64,000 nucleotides of DNA from Sycobia sp. Sy_11 (GCA_018907035.1 JACCIC010000014.1:5121001-5185000), one strand, 5' to 3'. Positions 10,736 through 23,716 are shown, numbered from the stretch's first letter. Made by a program: numbers and translations. Notes: generated by a model not told the origin, from the sequence alone.

Positions 10736-11905
10736 AAGCAGTAGCAGCCGCGGCGTCGGTTCGGTCGGTGCGGTGGTGCGGGCGGTATGTGCATCGGGAG
10801 AGTGGGAGGGGGGGGGCGGGCGAATCGCCCCGGAAAAGTTCGGCCATTTCGTTTAGTTCACCGGAAAAGTCGGCGGTGTGACGGCGGTGCGGTGCGGTGG
10901 TGGTGCCGCCGGTCTCCCGTGGTAACGGGGCAACCGAACCGACGCGCTTTCCTCCCCGTCTCTTTTACTCCCTCTCTCTATTTCTCTCTCTCTCTCTCTC
11001 TCTCTCGTTCTATCCTGCCAGGGCCGTTGAATCGCACTCGAAAAGTTGCCCTCGCTCCCTTTCTCTCTGTCTCTGCCTCTGTCTCTCTCTCTCCCTTTCT
11101 CTCGCTCTCTCTCTCTCTTGCACCCCAGCTCTTTCTATCCCATTCATTATTTTCTTGGTTACCTCTCACCCGGGGAAAACTTCTCGGCAACGCAATTACG
11201 TCGCTGCTGCACAGAGCGCCAGCGGCGTACAATTCGCCCTTCGCCCCCACCCCAACTACACTCGCTCGCTCTCTCGTTCTATCTCGCTTCGCCCGCCAGC
11301 GTCTGGGTCTGTGACCACCCTTTTACTACGATTTCCCACACCGCCGAGTCCCGCCTCTTTCTCTCCTTTTCATCCGCTTCTCCCTCCCACTCTCTCACTC
11401 TATTTCTCTCTTTCTTTTTTATCTCTCTCGAGAGCGCCGCAGCAGCTCTCCTCTCCTTTTTTTCCCTCTGACGCTCCATTCCGCGTGTACACTCTCTCGC
11501 GGTTCTTTCATCTTCTCTCTCCCGCTCCCGCGCTCTCTCTCTCTCCCTCTGGTTTCCTCTTTCTCTGGAAGAGCGCAGAGTCCCCGTTCTCGCGCTCATT
11601 CCTACGTCCCTCTTCCGCTTGCCCATTGTATAGTGTACCATCTCCTCTCGCTTTCTTGCATTCCCTTGCAATCGCGCCTCCCTAACTGTCTCTTTCTCGC
11701 TCTTTCTCGCTCTCTTGCGCAATCTCTCCCTCCCCAGACATTTAATCACCCGTTCGTTCCCTCTTCGTGCTCTCTCTCTTTCTCTCTCATGAAACCCCTG
11801 TACACAGACCGCCCTCTTCGTCGCCCCGGCAATTTCAGCCTGTCGTTCCGGCTTTATCTCTCTGTCACTTGGCGCTTGGCTCCCACCGTCCTTTTCCAGT
11901 TGGCT

Positions 11906-11953
<48 letters not shown>

Positions 11954-12250
11954 GCAACATTTCCCTATAGTTCTCTCCCTTCCCTTCTCCCTCTCTCCTT
12001 CTTCCTCCCAGATGTACCCTTTTCGCGCTTCCCAAGCGGAACTCTGGCGGCGACGGCGGCGGATGGCTCTACTCATTTTCGCGTACGTTATAATTAGTGG
12101 CTTAATGACTACCACTCGGAAGGCGACGGGTAATTAAAACAACAACTACCTCTCTCTATCTATGTCTCTCTCTCTCTCTCGCTCTTTCTATCTTTGTCCT
12201 TCTCTCATCGTTTCGCTTTCGCTCCCCCTCGCAGATCCCTTGCTCCTTCT
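10300..12250. repeat. Long pyrimidine-rich (C/T) region
   Basis: The plus strand is overwhelmingly C and T for most of this stretch, most densely from 10930 to 12250. It contains (TC)n at 10384-10407, 10980-11005, 11040-11120 and 11520-11545, a GA insert at 10701-10733 and a TA tract at 11908-11954. The groucho transcript would carry it as a purine-rich RNA. Frames of 262 and 278 residues across it are Ser/Leu/Pro/Phe or Arg/Glu translations of the repeat and are not genes. Confidence 0.9.
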
Positions 12251-12527
12251 TCTCATTCTTCTTCGGCCCCTTGCCCACGGCGCAGACTTTAAAATATATC
12301 TCCGTGTCCGATTTGGCGTCGTTCCGCACTCGCCTTCCTTCCGAACGCGCGGGCGCGCCCGGGTCCTTTCTTCTACTTTTATTTATTTTTTTTTTTTTTT
12401 GTTTAATTCATTCCTTCATTTCTCTTCGGATCCCTCTTTTCCCCCTCGCTTGACTTTTATTATCTTCGTGCCTCTTTCTGCGTCTTTTCATTTTCCATTA
12501 TCTTAACTTGGCGCGTTATGTCAGACT

Positions 12528-12530
<3 letters not shown>

Positions 12531-12602
<72 letters not shown>
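12531..12602. repeat. (TC)n then (TA)n compound repeat
   Basis: Fifteen TC units at 12531-12560 abut a TA run at 12562-12602; a further short TA run lies at 12668-12687. Confidence 0.96.
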
Positions 12603-12604
<2 letters not shown>

Positions 12605-12689
12605 TTGTATATAGAAATAAGGGGAATGGTTGCTGGTGCAGCGAACTATTCTATCGCTCTTAAACAATTATATATATATATATATAATG

Positions 12690-13555
12690 TTTTTATTTCC
12701 ACCCGTTCGATAATAATTGTCAGCATACCGTTAAATTATCGCGTAGATGATATTCGATCGATTCTCGCGTTGATGTCTGACTACTGAAGTTATAGCAGAG
12801 GCATCAGCAAGCGCAGTATCAACAAGGTTTTATTTCCAACGACGTGATATACTAACATTGCGCCATATTTTCAAGCACTAACCGACCGTCTGAGAATGAG
12901 GTGAGTTATAAAAATTTCATATACAATAATTAGAAATACGATTTCGAAAAATATTCTCCCATTCCTCGCCGTTTGATAAATCTGAAATACTCGTTTCAAA
13001 TTAATCATCGATGATTCGCCGAAATAATCGACGATTCATTACTTGCTCGATCGGTTAATCCTGACTTCGACAGATTCTCAAGAAAGCTATGGCAACGTTC
13101 GAAATGATTTTTAAAAAATGACACAGCCTCGCCAATTATCCACGAAGCGTCATAATATTCGCAGCTCCATTGGACAAAGCGAGACCTTCTCCAATTTTAA
13201 TAAATTGCTAACGAAACGGTAGCGTCTTTAACGGTAAAGCGCAATGACAGCCACCTGCTAATCTTGCCCGCGAGGCAAGCTAATGGATTCTCAACGGTGT
13301 CGATCTTCTGCCTTGTACTGCCCGGCGATCCTGGTACGCGTCGGATATCCATGGATGTGTTTATTCTTCGATTGGACGATACGTCGACCTAACGCTTATC
13401 GATTCATCCTCGAATTCGGGCCGATGCGTCATCTTGCATTCGCCGTGGGACGCGAACACGACGAGCTGAGAAGGAAAACAGACGTAAAATCAAAGCGACG
13501 CCGCCGAATTTCGGGGTAAGCGGGAAATTGAGGCGTTCGCGAAGATCGAAGATCA
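12690..13555. other. Unique intronic sequence
   Basis: Balanced to AT-rich sequence without microsatellites. GAGGTGAGT at 12899-12907 resembles a splice donor on the plus strand, but no coding frame supports an exon. A 78-residue frame at 13283-13519 is diverse in composition but resembles nothing I know. Confidence 0.55.
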
Positions 13556-13558
13556 TGT

Positions 13559-13561
<3 letters not shown>

Positions 13562-13608
<47 letters not shown>
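13562..13608. repeat. (TA)n microsatellite
   Basis: A pure TA run of about 47 bases. Confidence 0.97.
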
Positions 13609-13609
<1 letters not shown>

Positions 13610-15215
13610 CCAAGGAGAAGTAACGCGACTCGCCTCCTCGATATGCACGATATGTCAAAAGATAACAGGCGAGTATCGAAGAAATATATTCCGTCGGCGT
13701 GTGCGCACATACACTCACAGTCGCACACAAAAGTACGTATATTATATCGTACGCGTACGTTTCCGATTCCCGGACCCCCACCAGTTTTAACATATACATA
13801 CTGATCGCATTGTATTCTCCCTCCCCAGAGAGACCGTAGCAACCCCTCCACCCCCACCCCCCATATCCGACGCATAATTCCGCGATTTCTTCCACTCCTC
13901 TTCCGGCTTCGCTGCTACTCTCCCCCCCCCCTCTACGTGGATGAGGGAAATTAATTTTCGCTCCCGGGCGGGGGGAGAGAAGGCCCGCTCGGGATCGGAA
14001 GGGCAAACTTCTCGCCGCGCGCGCCGTTACTCTCGGGACATCCCGCCGCCGAACGGAAAAAGTCGGCGTTACACACGACGCGCGTGTAACGTAGGAGGTG
14101 CGGTTGTGGTGTTCCGCTCGACCCCCCCCCCACTCTCCGCCCCTCTCGTGGGGGTGAGTTATGCGCGCGCGATGACGATGAGACGCGCTCGACGGTGGGA
14201 AATGTTATAGGGGGAAAAGAGCGAGAGGGGCCGGGGGAGGAGAGAGGAGAGTTTTATGATAACGACCGAATGCTGCTGGTGATTTTTATTCCTCCCCCCC
14301 CCTACCCCAACCCCCCCGCCCGGAGTTTCGACGCTCTTGCTGGCTGTTTACGGGGGAATTATTGCACGGATTATCTCGTTGTTGACTTTTTTTTTTTTTT
14401 TTTTTTTTATTAATTCATTCGTACACCCTCGCGTCTTTTTCTGCTGCTATGCGTATCGATTCTTTCTTCAAAGTGCAAAAGTACGGAAAAATACGACTGA
14501 AGAACACTACGACTGCCGAACAGTGTAAGCGACTTTTCGAACGCCACACTTTCATCCATTGCCGTAAGCGTCGATACGCAATCATACATTACATAGCAGA
14601 CACACGAGTACGTTTCGCTGGGCCCACGAAATTTGGCGCTTTACTCACGCATGGAAAATTTTTCCAATTCGAACGCGATTTTTCGCGTCTATATACGATG
14701 AAATCTGTACGGTTGCTCTATCGTTGCGCGTTCGGGGGTAAGAATACAGATGGGCACACATACAAACACCATAGACGTTATTTTTCACCATTAGTTTCAT
14801 AAGGTTCAAAAAGATTTTTCGTTGTTACTTTCTTTTATACAGATTGTATAATGAAGATATTATCAGTGAAATTAATGTGTTGTCAGATTATAATAATATA
14901 TTTATTTTAATAAAGAAACAGTGTACATTCATCAATTCTCAGGAATCAAATGCAAATCTGCAAATAATTTAAACTCGGTCGGGCAACAAATTACATTTGA
15001 CGAACAACAAAAAAAAAATTTTGAATCTCAGTTCGTATCCGATAAATTACACACGTAAGTTCGTGCCTGATCGTTGCGTCGAGGCGAGCAAACAAAAGCA
15101 GGAGAACGCCTCGTCGGTGCCGCTGGATTACGGAAAAGAGAGAAAGGACAATAAAAATGCGGTTGAAGCATACAAAGTATAGTATAAAAAGCTATTATAA
15201 ACGGTGAAGTTGACG
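13609..15215. other. Intronic block, GC-rich then AT-rich
   Basis: CpG-rich with C-homopolymers to about 14340, then 22 T residues at 14387-14408, then AT-rich unique DNA. A diverse 117-residue frame at 14449-14802 has no recognised motif and is probably chance. Confidence 0.55.
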
Positions 15216-15219
15216 CGTG

Positions 15220-15221
<2 letters not shown>

Positions 15222-15278
<57 letters not shown>
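15222..15278. repeat. (TA)n microsatellite, longest pure TA run here
   Basis: About 57 bases of uninterrupted TA. Confidence 0.97.
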
Positions 15279-15282
<4 letters not shown>

Positions 15283-15677
15283 GAAGGAGCGCAAGGAGGC
15301 GAGGGTGATGGCGAAGAAGCGCGGAGGGAGGACCAGAGTCACCGGACGTGGCATGAAAATGCAAAGCACTCGAGTGCACCGATAAAATTCCCCGCCTGTA
15401 AAACGTTGACGTGCGCCGAATGCTTTCGCCCATCCCTCTCCGCCCCGTTCTTCCCCCTCACCTTCTCGCTCTATCTCTCTTTATCTCTTTCATCCCCCGT
15501 CGGCGCCATCGTACACACCTATACGCCCACCGCACGAACTCCTCTCCTTGCCCCTGCGCTCCGGTTTTTCGCGGGGGGAGATTCTCCAATAATCCGACAC
15601 AGCCGCGCTCGCCGCGCCGTCAATAATGTCGCGCGTATACCGTGCCAACGGGGCTTACGCGGGTTTGTGTATGTGTG

Positions 15678-15679
<2 letters not shown>

Positions 15680-15709
<30 letters not shown>
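15680..15709. repeat. (TA)n microsatellite
   Basis: Preceded by TGTGTATGTGTGTG, so it is a GT-to-TA compound tract. Confidence 0.95.
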
Positions 15710-15710
<1 letters not shown>

Positions 15711-15797
15711 CGTTACTATCATGCCGTCGACGTCGCTTCTTTCCCGCATCGACGTCCTTTTTAATGCCTTCTCTTTCTCGCCTTCGCTCTCTGATCG

Positions 15798-15798
<1 letters not shown>

Positions 15799-15833
<35 letters not shown>
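15799..15833. repeat. (TA)n microsatellite
   Basis: A pure TA run lying only about 90 bases from the previous one. Confidence 0.95.
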
Positions 15834-15840
<7 letters not shown>

Positions 15841-16062
15841 ATCCATTCCAACCATCTCGCTGTGCGCGTCTTATCAAGCTTTTTGTCGAGACTTCTTCGG
15901 ATGGTTAAAAACAACGTTCGAATGACAATTTTTTCCAAAATGTATGAGGCCATCTTTACAGTTATAATAAATTGCGATAAACGGAGAAATGATAGTTTTG
16001 CTTTGTATCAAACAAAATTGTATCAGTACGTGCAGAACGCTTTGAATATTGGAATCTAAACA

Positions 16063-16064
<2 letters not shown>

Positions 16065-16095
<31 letters not shown>
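16065..16095. repeat. (TA)n microsatellite
   Basis: A pure TA run of about 31 bases. Confidence 0.95.
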
Positions 16096-16099
<4 letters not shown>

Positions 16100-16109
16100 T
16101 ATTATACCA

Positions 16110-17880
16110 TTCTGCTTATTTTACAAACTCTATATGCACGAGAGTTATTTTCTTGCATCCAGATGTCACAAAGTCCGCGCGCGTGTCAATTCAAAAGAAA
16201 AACATCCATACCCCCCTGCCATCTCGTGCACAGGCGTGAATACGTAAGTATAATATAAATCAGCGCACGTGTATGTAAATGCACGCGCACGCGCTCACAA
16301 ATACCGTGCGCCCCCATCCTCATTCGTTTATCGTAGTTCTGTTGCGTAGCTCTATCCCTTATCCGACCAACGCGTCTATTTTATCGAACCCCGTGCATTT
16401 GTATACGCGGCAAGTCCGTGCGGCCGCGCGTGGTGAACGTAGCTGTGCGACAGCAACGGATTGCAAACTATTCCGCGGCACTTTCACATCGATGCGTCGC
16501 GGACGCGAGATGAACGGCGAAATCGGCGAACGTTCCGAGATTGACTCGTTCCACGCATGACGTATTTGCGGTGGTGATGGGGGGGGGGGTGGATAGCCCC
16601 ATATACAGTTCGCGAAATCACGCGCTTCCCTCTACGCGCAGCTAATGTTTAGCCCCCTTTCCCGGATTTCTTTTTCGACCCCTAAGCTACGGCTCCCTCG
16701 ACACGGCCGTCCGATTAATAATGGGGGCTGGATACTTTTGCCCTCGGCCTCGGGGAGATGGGTGGGGCCGAGGTTTAACCCTATCCCCTCCTCGATAATA
16801 GAACCACGAGGCGCGATTTAATCCCATATAATCTCGTATAATGTGGCTTAACTTCTTCAGTTAGCTCTGGATCTAATGGCGGTGCGGTTGCTTTGTTTAC
16901 TTTATATTTATTGCGAAGACCGAAAGGTTACAAATGAGTTAGATTTGTTAGCAAAAGTAACGGTACTCGCTACTGATTGTATGACAGATTGTATATATTT
17001 TTAATATTATCATCAATTCTGACAAATTTTAGAGGATAAATGGTAAATATTCGAATATCAGGATACGACTAAGTCTAGAAAATGTTTGTGAATTTTTATA
17101 ATCTACGATTCAATTACTAAAATCTATCGTATATATAACTTTTAGTATAGAATACGAATCCAAACCATATCTTTAATGTATATTTCATAACGTACTTTTC
17201 AATAATGAATAAATCTTAAACCTAAATTTTCAAAAATGCTTACCGAATATATATTGATCGAAATATTTACCGAAAAAGCAATATTGGTTAGGAAGAAAAA
17301 CTCAATTGCACGGAAATTCCTTTTTTGCCGTGTGCCATGTTTTAACTGCGCGCTGCGTTCGATAGGGGCCTTTTGTATTTTGGACACATTTATACGAAGG
17401 ATTTAATCTTGAAATTTTTTGTACACGTATACTTCGATCACAAGCATTGCCGCGAATGCGTGTAATCGCACGTTGGCTTGTTGCCCTTTTTTAAAAATCA
17501 ATTTTATTTTTAATAAACTCGAACATTGTATCAAAATTTTGGACAGTTTTTCCCGCGGCCACTGTTTAACAGGGATGTGATTCTCATCAGGAATTGTCGA
17601 TATTTTAATGGCGATCGCACCAGGATACGTATTCCAGATGCTCGGTGAAAATTTCGTGTACTACATGTACAGCACTCCCACAGCCGAGACAAACGACTCG
17701 TCATCCACTTACGGGGGGGGGGGGAATTCTTTCATCAAGAACCATTAGCAAAACGAACAGCAGAGTTTTGGGCTCTCTGGTGATTAATTGCAGCGATGAT
17801 TAAGGGGCGAGGGATATAACAGATCGAGACGATTACCCTTGGGATCGCGAAAAAGCGAAAATATAGTCGTGAGTACATTC
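16110..17880. other. Intronic block: CpG-rich, then AT-rich unique DNA
   Basis: 16110-16800 is CpG-rich with G and C runs. 16850-17700 is AT-rich, free of microsatellites and without a recognised feature except a small inverted repeat (TTAAAAAT at 17491 and ATTTTTAA at 17506). No gene. Confidence 0.55.
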
Positions 17881-17892
17881 TATTCTTTAAGA

Positions 17893-17940
<48 letters not shown>
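17893..17940. repeat. (TA)n microsatellite
   Basis: A TA run with one ACAT interruption, ending ACACATATTT. Confidence 0.95.
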
Positions 17941-17948
<8 letters not shown>

Positions 17949-18141
17949 TTTTTTATTAAGCTTACCCAAGCCAATAAGAAGGCTTATACAGCTATATATA
18001 AATATATCATCCCTGATGAGCGAGGGCGGGACAAGGGATGGTGGATATTAAGAAGCTAGTCCACGAAGAATGGGGAGAGAGGCATACCATATAAAAAGTC
18101 CGAGATATTCTGCCGCGCGATGAGTCCTGGAGAATATAAGC

Positions 18142-18144
<3 letters not shown>

Positions 18145-18173
<29 letters not shown>
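18145..18173. repeat. (GA)n microsatellite
   Basis: A pure GA run followed by GACGACGAC. Confidence 0.95.
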
Positions 18174-18545
18174 CGACGACGGGAGAGGATGACGGGACAA
18201 GTGGTCGACTTCGCGCGCAGCCGCCGCAAAAGTGTCACGGGGACGGTCGCCTGACGAGGAGGGGATTTACATTTGACGGACGACGAGAGATCGGGACGTT
18301 AGGATGCCGGGTGAGCGAGCTGCGTCAGCGGCTCGAATCTCTGCGCGCTTCCGACATCGCCGCTCTGCTTCCGTCCCTTCGTACACCGTTGAATGGCTCC
18401 ACGAGTACTCTTCCATCCACCTCCATTATCTTTCTATCCCCCCCCTTTCTCTTTCCCGCTAGTATCTTTCAGCGATCTCTTTTTTAGCGTGTTTGTACAT
18501 ATACATGCATACGTATGCCCATTCATGCTTGAAAACGGACGAGAG

Positions 18546-18546
<1 letters not shown>

Positions 18547-18579
<33 letters not shown>
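18547..18579. repeat. (GT)n microsatellite
   Basis: A pure GT run of about 33 bases. Confidence 0.96.
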
Positions 18580-18580
<1 letters not shown>

Positions 18581-19615
18581 GAGTTTGCCGCTCGAGCTCC
18601 GCATAGGGAGGAGGGGGAGGTTTAGATATTGCGATCCGAGTGTGCGGCGAGAGCTTTGAAGGGAGGGGATATTTGGTCGGATTCCCTAGTATCTGGAACG
18701 GACGAGGCTCTTCGCTCCACTCTTTTCTCGGGTTCTTATTTGGTTACGTGAGTCCGAGCCGATCCCCCCCATCCCTCTCCACCCGTACTACCCCACGTTT
18801 CGATAACCCCTTGAGAGCATCTTTGCTATGCCACCCCCGCCCCTCACGATCGCCTCACTAAGCGCTGTACACCGTGGGCAATTTTTCTACGGCCACTATT
18901 TTCTTGGCTGTTTGGGGCTTTGGGAATAGATAAGGAGGAGGAGGAGGGGCTTGTCGCTCTATCGTATTCACCATATCGTCCGACACCGTCGCGTTAATTT
19001 GATAAAAAATGTAACAAGCACGGGTTTTTTTAACGCGGTGTAAATAATACTTAATGATCCTTACAGGACGATATATATGTCTTTGTTCGAATGATAGATC
19101 AAAAAATAAATAAAATCAAACGTGAATTTATCCAATTTGATTTCATATTTATTATCTGCACCTGTAATAATTATACGATTTTTCGAAATATCGTTTAACG
19201 AGCAACGCCATCGTATATGTAAAATTTTTGCTGTCGATATACGAGCGGACTGAGGTTCATAATGTATTTTTGGCATTTTTGAAAATGACAAAAAAATCGC
19301 CTATATTCACGCAAAATATTTCAAGATGGCCGAGAAAGACTGGATATTTCACGATTTATTGTGTATTGTATTATTGTCGTATGCTTTCATACCGCTACCA
19401 CGGAAAACAAAATGTTCTTGCTCGAAAATTAGAATAGATTGAAAATACCATTTCAATTTTTTGCAGCTTCTTTTTAAGGGATAGAGAAAAAAAACTGGCG
19501 ATAATACTACTATACAAGTGAAAAAAAACATTAAAGCTTTTTTCTCTTTACAACGCTATTGTTTCAATTTAAATTCAACCGCTTCAAGTTTCAAAATCTT
19601 CACTCTCTTTTTTCT
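18580..19615. other. Intronic block, GC-rich then AT-rich
   Basis: 18580-18990 is GC-rich. 19000-19600 is AT-rich unique sequence with no recognised feature. Confidence 0.55.
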
Positions 19616-19616
19616 G

Positions 19617-19618
<2 letters not shown>

Positions 19619-19664
<46 letters not shown>
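19619..19664. repeat. (TA)n microsatellite
   Basis: A pure TA run of about 46 bases. Confidence 0.97.
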
Positions 19665-19666
<2 letters not shown>

Positions 19667-20332
19667 CATTTATTAAGAGCATTATCAAGAGCACTCGTTG
19701 AAAGCTCTCTTCATAAGTGTTAAAATTCTCATCCTCTTCGAATCCCCATTCTACCATCCTTGGATATCGTTCTCGCGGTGCCGTAATAAGAAGGCCCCCA
19801 TTTCTTTCCCTCTCTCGTTCTCTCTCCCTCGTATTTACTTCGTATTTTCTTCGTTTTCGTAATTTTCGCCTATAAATAAAAAAGAGCAGGGAAGAGAGAA
19901 AGAGAGAGAGAAAGAGAGAGAGCGCGCGAAAAGAACACCACCTTGTAGGAAACCAAGGGCGAACGGTGTAACAAAATGACGCCCCTAAGTCGTTCGTAAA
20001 ACTCCGCCTAGCACATATATATATACTATACATCACAGCCGCGCGCACGATCCCACCCTCTTACAGGCTCTCTCTCTCTCTCTCTCTCTCTCAGAGGCGC
20101 GGTTTATACATACAAAATCGCCCGATGCGCGCGACCCGGCGGTAAAGCAGCAGCATCGATAGCAGGGGCGCAAATGGTCGCGCGATAAATTCTCCGGCCG
20201 TGCCGGCTCGTTTACGATCGCGTATACTTGCTTCGGCGAGGGTGCGACGGGTGAGGGGGGAGGGGGAGGGGTAAAGCTAGAAACGAGAGGGGAGCGAAGG
20301 AAAACGCTAACCCTCTGCAAAGAGCTAGGAGG

Positions 20333-20366
<34 letters not shown>

Positions 20367-21380
20367 GCGGGCCGTCTTCGAGAGCAGTCTGTAGGACGGG
20401 ACGTGTTGCGCGTGATATGTAATGTATACATCCGTATGCGCGTGCACACGTACGCGACGCGAACGCGGCAGCCGAGCGAGTGGCGCTGTGCTGTGAGTGG
20501 TTCGCGGGATAGTAAAGAGGACGGCCGGCGGAGGGCGGGAGGGAGGTGAATAGGAATCGCTAATTATGCTTCGCGTTCGACCACGTCGACGAGGACCATC
20601 GTCCTCCTCGCCACTTACTCCACCGTCCGTTGGTGTAGCGAGCGCAACTTTGCCCGCTCCTCTCCCCCATCGCGCCTTCTCTGCAGAGAAGGCGCGTTCG
20701 TCCGATGATCGATTAACGCGAAAGGTTGCGGCGAGGGTGAGAGGTGGAGGGGGGTGGGGCGAGGTATAAAGGGCGAGTTGATACACCGAAAGGGAATTAT
20801 TATAGGACTGCCGACCCTCTCCTCGGTATATTAGTCGGTCCCCGAAGAGAGAAGCGTGTTTCGGAAGGGCGGAAGGTGGTGGGAGGGGTGCGTCGACAAT
20901 GGCCTCGAGTCCATCGAGTCTACGAGGGCTAATTAAAGCGGCCCGCTCTCCGTCTCCCTCCCTCTCTCTCACTCTCACTCTTCAACCCCCATTGTCGCTC
21001 TCGCCCCACTGTCGGCGATATGGCTTTCGCGCTCCGGCCCCTCTGTGCTTCTCAGACTCCTCCTCCTGCTCCTCCTACTCCACCTCCACCCCTCGCCCAG
21101 TGCCACATTTCCTGCGACACTTAGGCGGGCGCGTTTCAAGTGCCCGCTAATATATAACTACCGCTGCTGTTGCCGCTAGTGTCGAGGTGTCGACCTCTCC
21201 CGGCCTGCTGGAATATAACCGCGCTCGCTCTCTCTCTCTCTCTCTCTCTCGATACGGTGAATCAGCGCTTTGGTATAGTCGAAGTCGCGGGCTCTCTCTC
21301 CCTCTCTCATTATTCGACCATCGCTTTATAATTTGACTGTCGTAGGAGTAGCGGTATAGCGATGGTGGATAGTGATAGTT
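19665..21380. other. GC-rich intronic block with TC/GA tracts
   Basis: It contains (GA)n at 19895-19924, (TC)n at 20068-20092, (GA)n at 20336-20363 and (TC)n at 21227-21250. GGTATAAAGGGCG at 20763-20775 resembles a TATA box on the plus strand, but nothing downstream supports a gene. The frames of 138 and 217 residues here are composition-driven. Confidence 0.6.
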
Positions 21381-21388
21381 GTAGTAGC

Positions 21389-21434
<46 letters not shown>

Positions 21435-21436
21435 GC
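21381..21436. repeat. (AGT)n trinucleotide repeat
   Basis: About 18 GTA/AGT units with single-base interruptions (AGC, ATT). Confidence 0.96.
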
Positions 21437-21639
21437 GTTCGGCAAGCGCTGCGGTCTACCGCGACATAAAGTCTCGGGGCTGCGGGGATTGTAACGCACC
21501 TGCTAATGGGACACGCCGTGCCGTTAATGAACGGGAGTGAGTCTCGAGTAGATTGCCGTGGTTGTACGCGAGGCGCGAGCGCGAATGGCTGCCCCGGGCA
21601 AGAGGTCGCGAGCCGGAGAAATGGAGAAGAAGAAAAAAA

Positions 21640-22460
21640 TTGGGTGCGGTTTAGTACCTGAGAATGAATTCGCGGCCTATGCTTGTCTATTCGAGCAAGA
21701 AAGAGCCAAACAAAGAAATAAAAGCAATAGTGTAAATGTCAATTATAATTTTAAAATTTCAAAACAGTATATAGAACGCAGCTTGATCAACGCCTAGAAA
21801 ATTATCAACGTAAGAAAAGTTGGAAGAATCGTGCTAATCAGAATAAATAGGAAGGATATCTTGCGTATCTGATATCTACGTATGGAAAAAATACACATAC
21901 GAGTATGATATAAATATCATGTAGAGTTACTGAATCATGGCTTACATAAAACAAGACAGCATTTAGTTACGATTCATTTACTAACAAACAGTTTAGTTAG
22001 TCGTTATGACAAGAATTTAGAAAAAGATGATAATTTTAATCAATATCTTGAATTCTCTTTAAAATGTCGTTAATCTTGATTAGTTCGTACTTATTTGTTC
22101 GTATTCTTTGGGCAAATAAGTGCAGCAGGTGGTCTGTTCATTCGCGCACGTTACTACTTATAACGCGCGTTTTCCAATCTACTTGCATGTCTCCCGGTCG
22201 CCTGTTCCAACGCAATCGTTACTACTTGTACACTATGTCATGTTATTTCAATTTCCGACTCATTTTACAAGTGGATGTGGCACGCGTATATTGTTATATA
22301 TATAGAAGATAAATTAAGATTGATAATTGTAAGAATTTGATTGGAGAGGAGGATAAAAGAATAAAATTACTCGTAACATCGGCAAAAAGACAATTTGTTA
22401 TTAGGATAGGGAGGACATTTTAAGCCACTCTATACAATGTGTTATTTGAAAATACCGAGT
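21640..22460. other. AT-rich unique intronic block
   Basis: No microsatellite or recognised gene. It ends abruptly at about 22470, where CpG-rich DNA begins. Confidence 0.55.
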
Positions 22461-22469
22461 TTCATCAAG

Positions 22470-22870
22470 TCACTCGGACTCTTCCCCCTTCGATGAAATT
22501 AAAATAATGCACAATTGGCCGTGCGCAGGGAGGCCATGTTTCGCCGTCCGACTCTCTCTCTCGGCCCTTCGCGCGCGAACGCGCCGACTCGGACGCGTAC
22601 CGACAGATACAGACCCCCCCCCCCCCATTGCGTACGGCCAGGAGTCGGTCGACGGCGATTCGAGCGCGACAAAGCCCCCGCGGCTCAGCTTGTCGTTCCG
22701 CTTCGGCGCGCGTCGCCGGATTGGCGTGAGGGACGCCGCGGAAGGGCGGGCCGACGGGGAAGGGGGACGCCTCGAAAGCACCCGGCGCGCGGCCGCGGCG
22801 GTCTGGCGACCTGTCGCTGTTTATTAGGGTCTCCGCGATGTCGCGTCGACGTATATGCAAATCCATCGGC
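22470..22870. other. CpG-rich block
   Basis: CG dinucleotides are very frequent and long frames are open on both strands at once, as expected where AT-rich stop codons are rare. A run of about a dozen C residues lies at 22614-22626. It could be a CpG island, an enhancer or neither; no coding similarity is recognised. Confidence 0.6.
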
Positions 22871-22879
22871 GTAAACTCA

Positions 22880-23700
22880 GGACTCGACGTAGCTTCCCGG
22901 AGCGGAGAGCGGGAGGAGGAGCTAGAGAGATAGAGAGAGAGAGAGTGAGAGAGGGAAGAGGGGGGGGGGCAAACAATAAAGAGGGAGCAGGCAAGTAAGG
23001 TATTCCGTCTACAATAGCCTAGCTTTATGTGTAGAGGAGGCGAGGCGAAGCTCTACCGCTCGCTTTGTGTAAGGGGGAATTGTCGCGCGCGTAACGGTGG
23101 ATGCGATGAATGGGAGGGAGGGGTAGAGAAGGCGCGAATTTCGTGCGTTGATAAGAGCGCTTCTGTTGTCCGTAATACCCGCACGGTGTCGGGAACGCGA
23201 ATGAGTTTGGGATTCGAGCGGGCGGATTTTCGACTTCGACAACTCGATAAAATGTCCCGGCTCGGACCAGTGCTCGGCGAAAAAATTTGACTCTCCTTTG
23301 ACGAACGTGTATGCGTGTGTAGACGCGTAAGTGTGAAACGAAATAATGTAGTTTGAGCGGGTGGTTGAAAGATATAGAGGGGTGGATAGAGAATGCGGAG
23401 GTAGAGGAAGAAGCACGATAAAACACCTCAGTGTGTGTCCGACAAGTGGTCTTTTCATTCTATCTTTCTCTCTTTCTCTCCCTCTCTCTCCCTCTACCTC
23501 GTTCGCCTTCAACTCGGGCAAGAGAAGATGACCGAGAGGAAGAGAGTGAGAGAGATAAAGATCCTTTTCCGGCTGACCGCTGAACCCACCCGATACATCT
23601 GACCACCACCTTTACGATCCTCGCTCCGCCTGGACCGCGCTCTTTCGCGGCTTCCCTTTACTCCCGTCCGCTCACCCTACGTACACCTCTCACCGCTTTC
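22880..23700. other. Mixed GA-rich intronic block
   Basis: GA-rich stretches (22915-22960, 23520-23560) flank unique sequence. A 170-residue minus-strand frame at 23009-23521 is not recognisable as a protein. Confidence 0.5.
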
Positions 23701-23714
23701 ACTTCGCGTATGGA

Positions 23715-23716
<2 letters not shown>

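Noticed and set aside
10897..11685. 262-residue open frame on the plus strand, and a 278-residue frame on the minus strand at 11279-12115
   Set aside because: Both are translations of the C/T-rich region (Ser/Leu/Phe/Pro on one strand, Arg/Glu on the other), with no domain and with open frames on both strands at once.
14449..14802. 117-residue frame that is not low-complexity
   Set aside because: No recognisable motif; a frame of this length is expected by chance in 64 kb.
19725..19755. TTCGAATCC resembling a tRNA B box
   Set aside because: No matching A box or cloverleaf stems around it.
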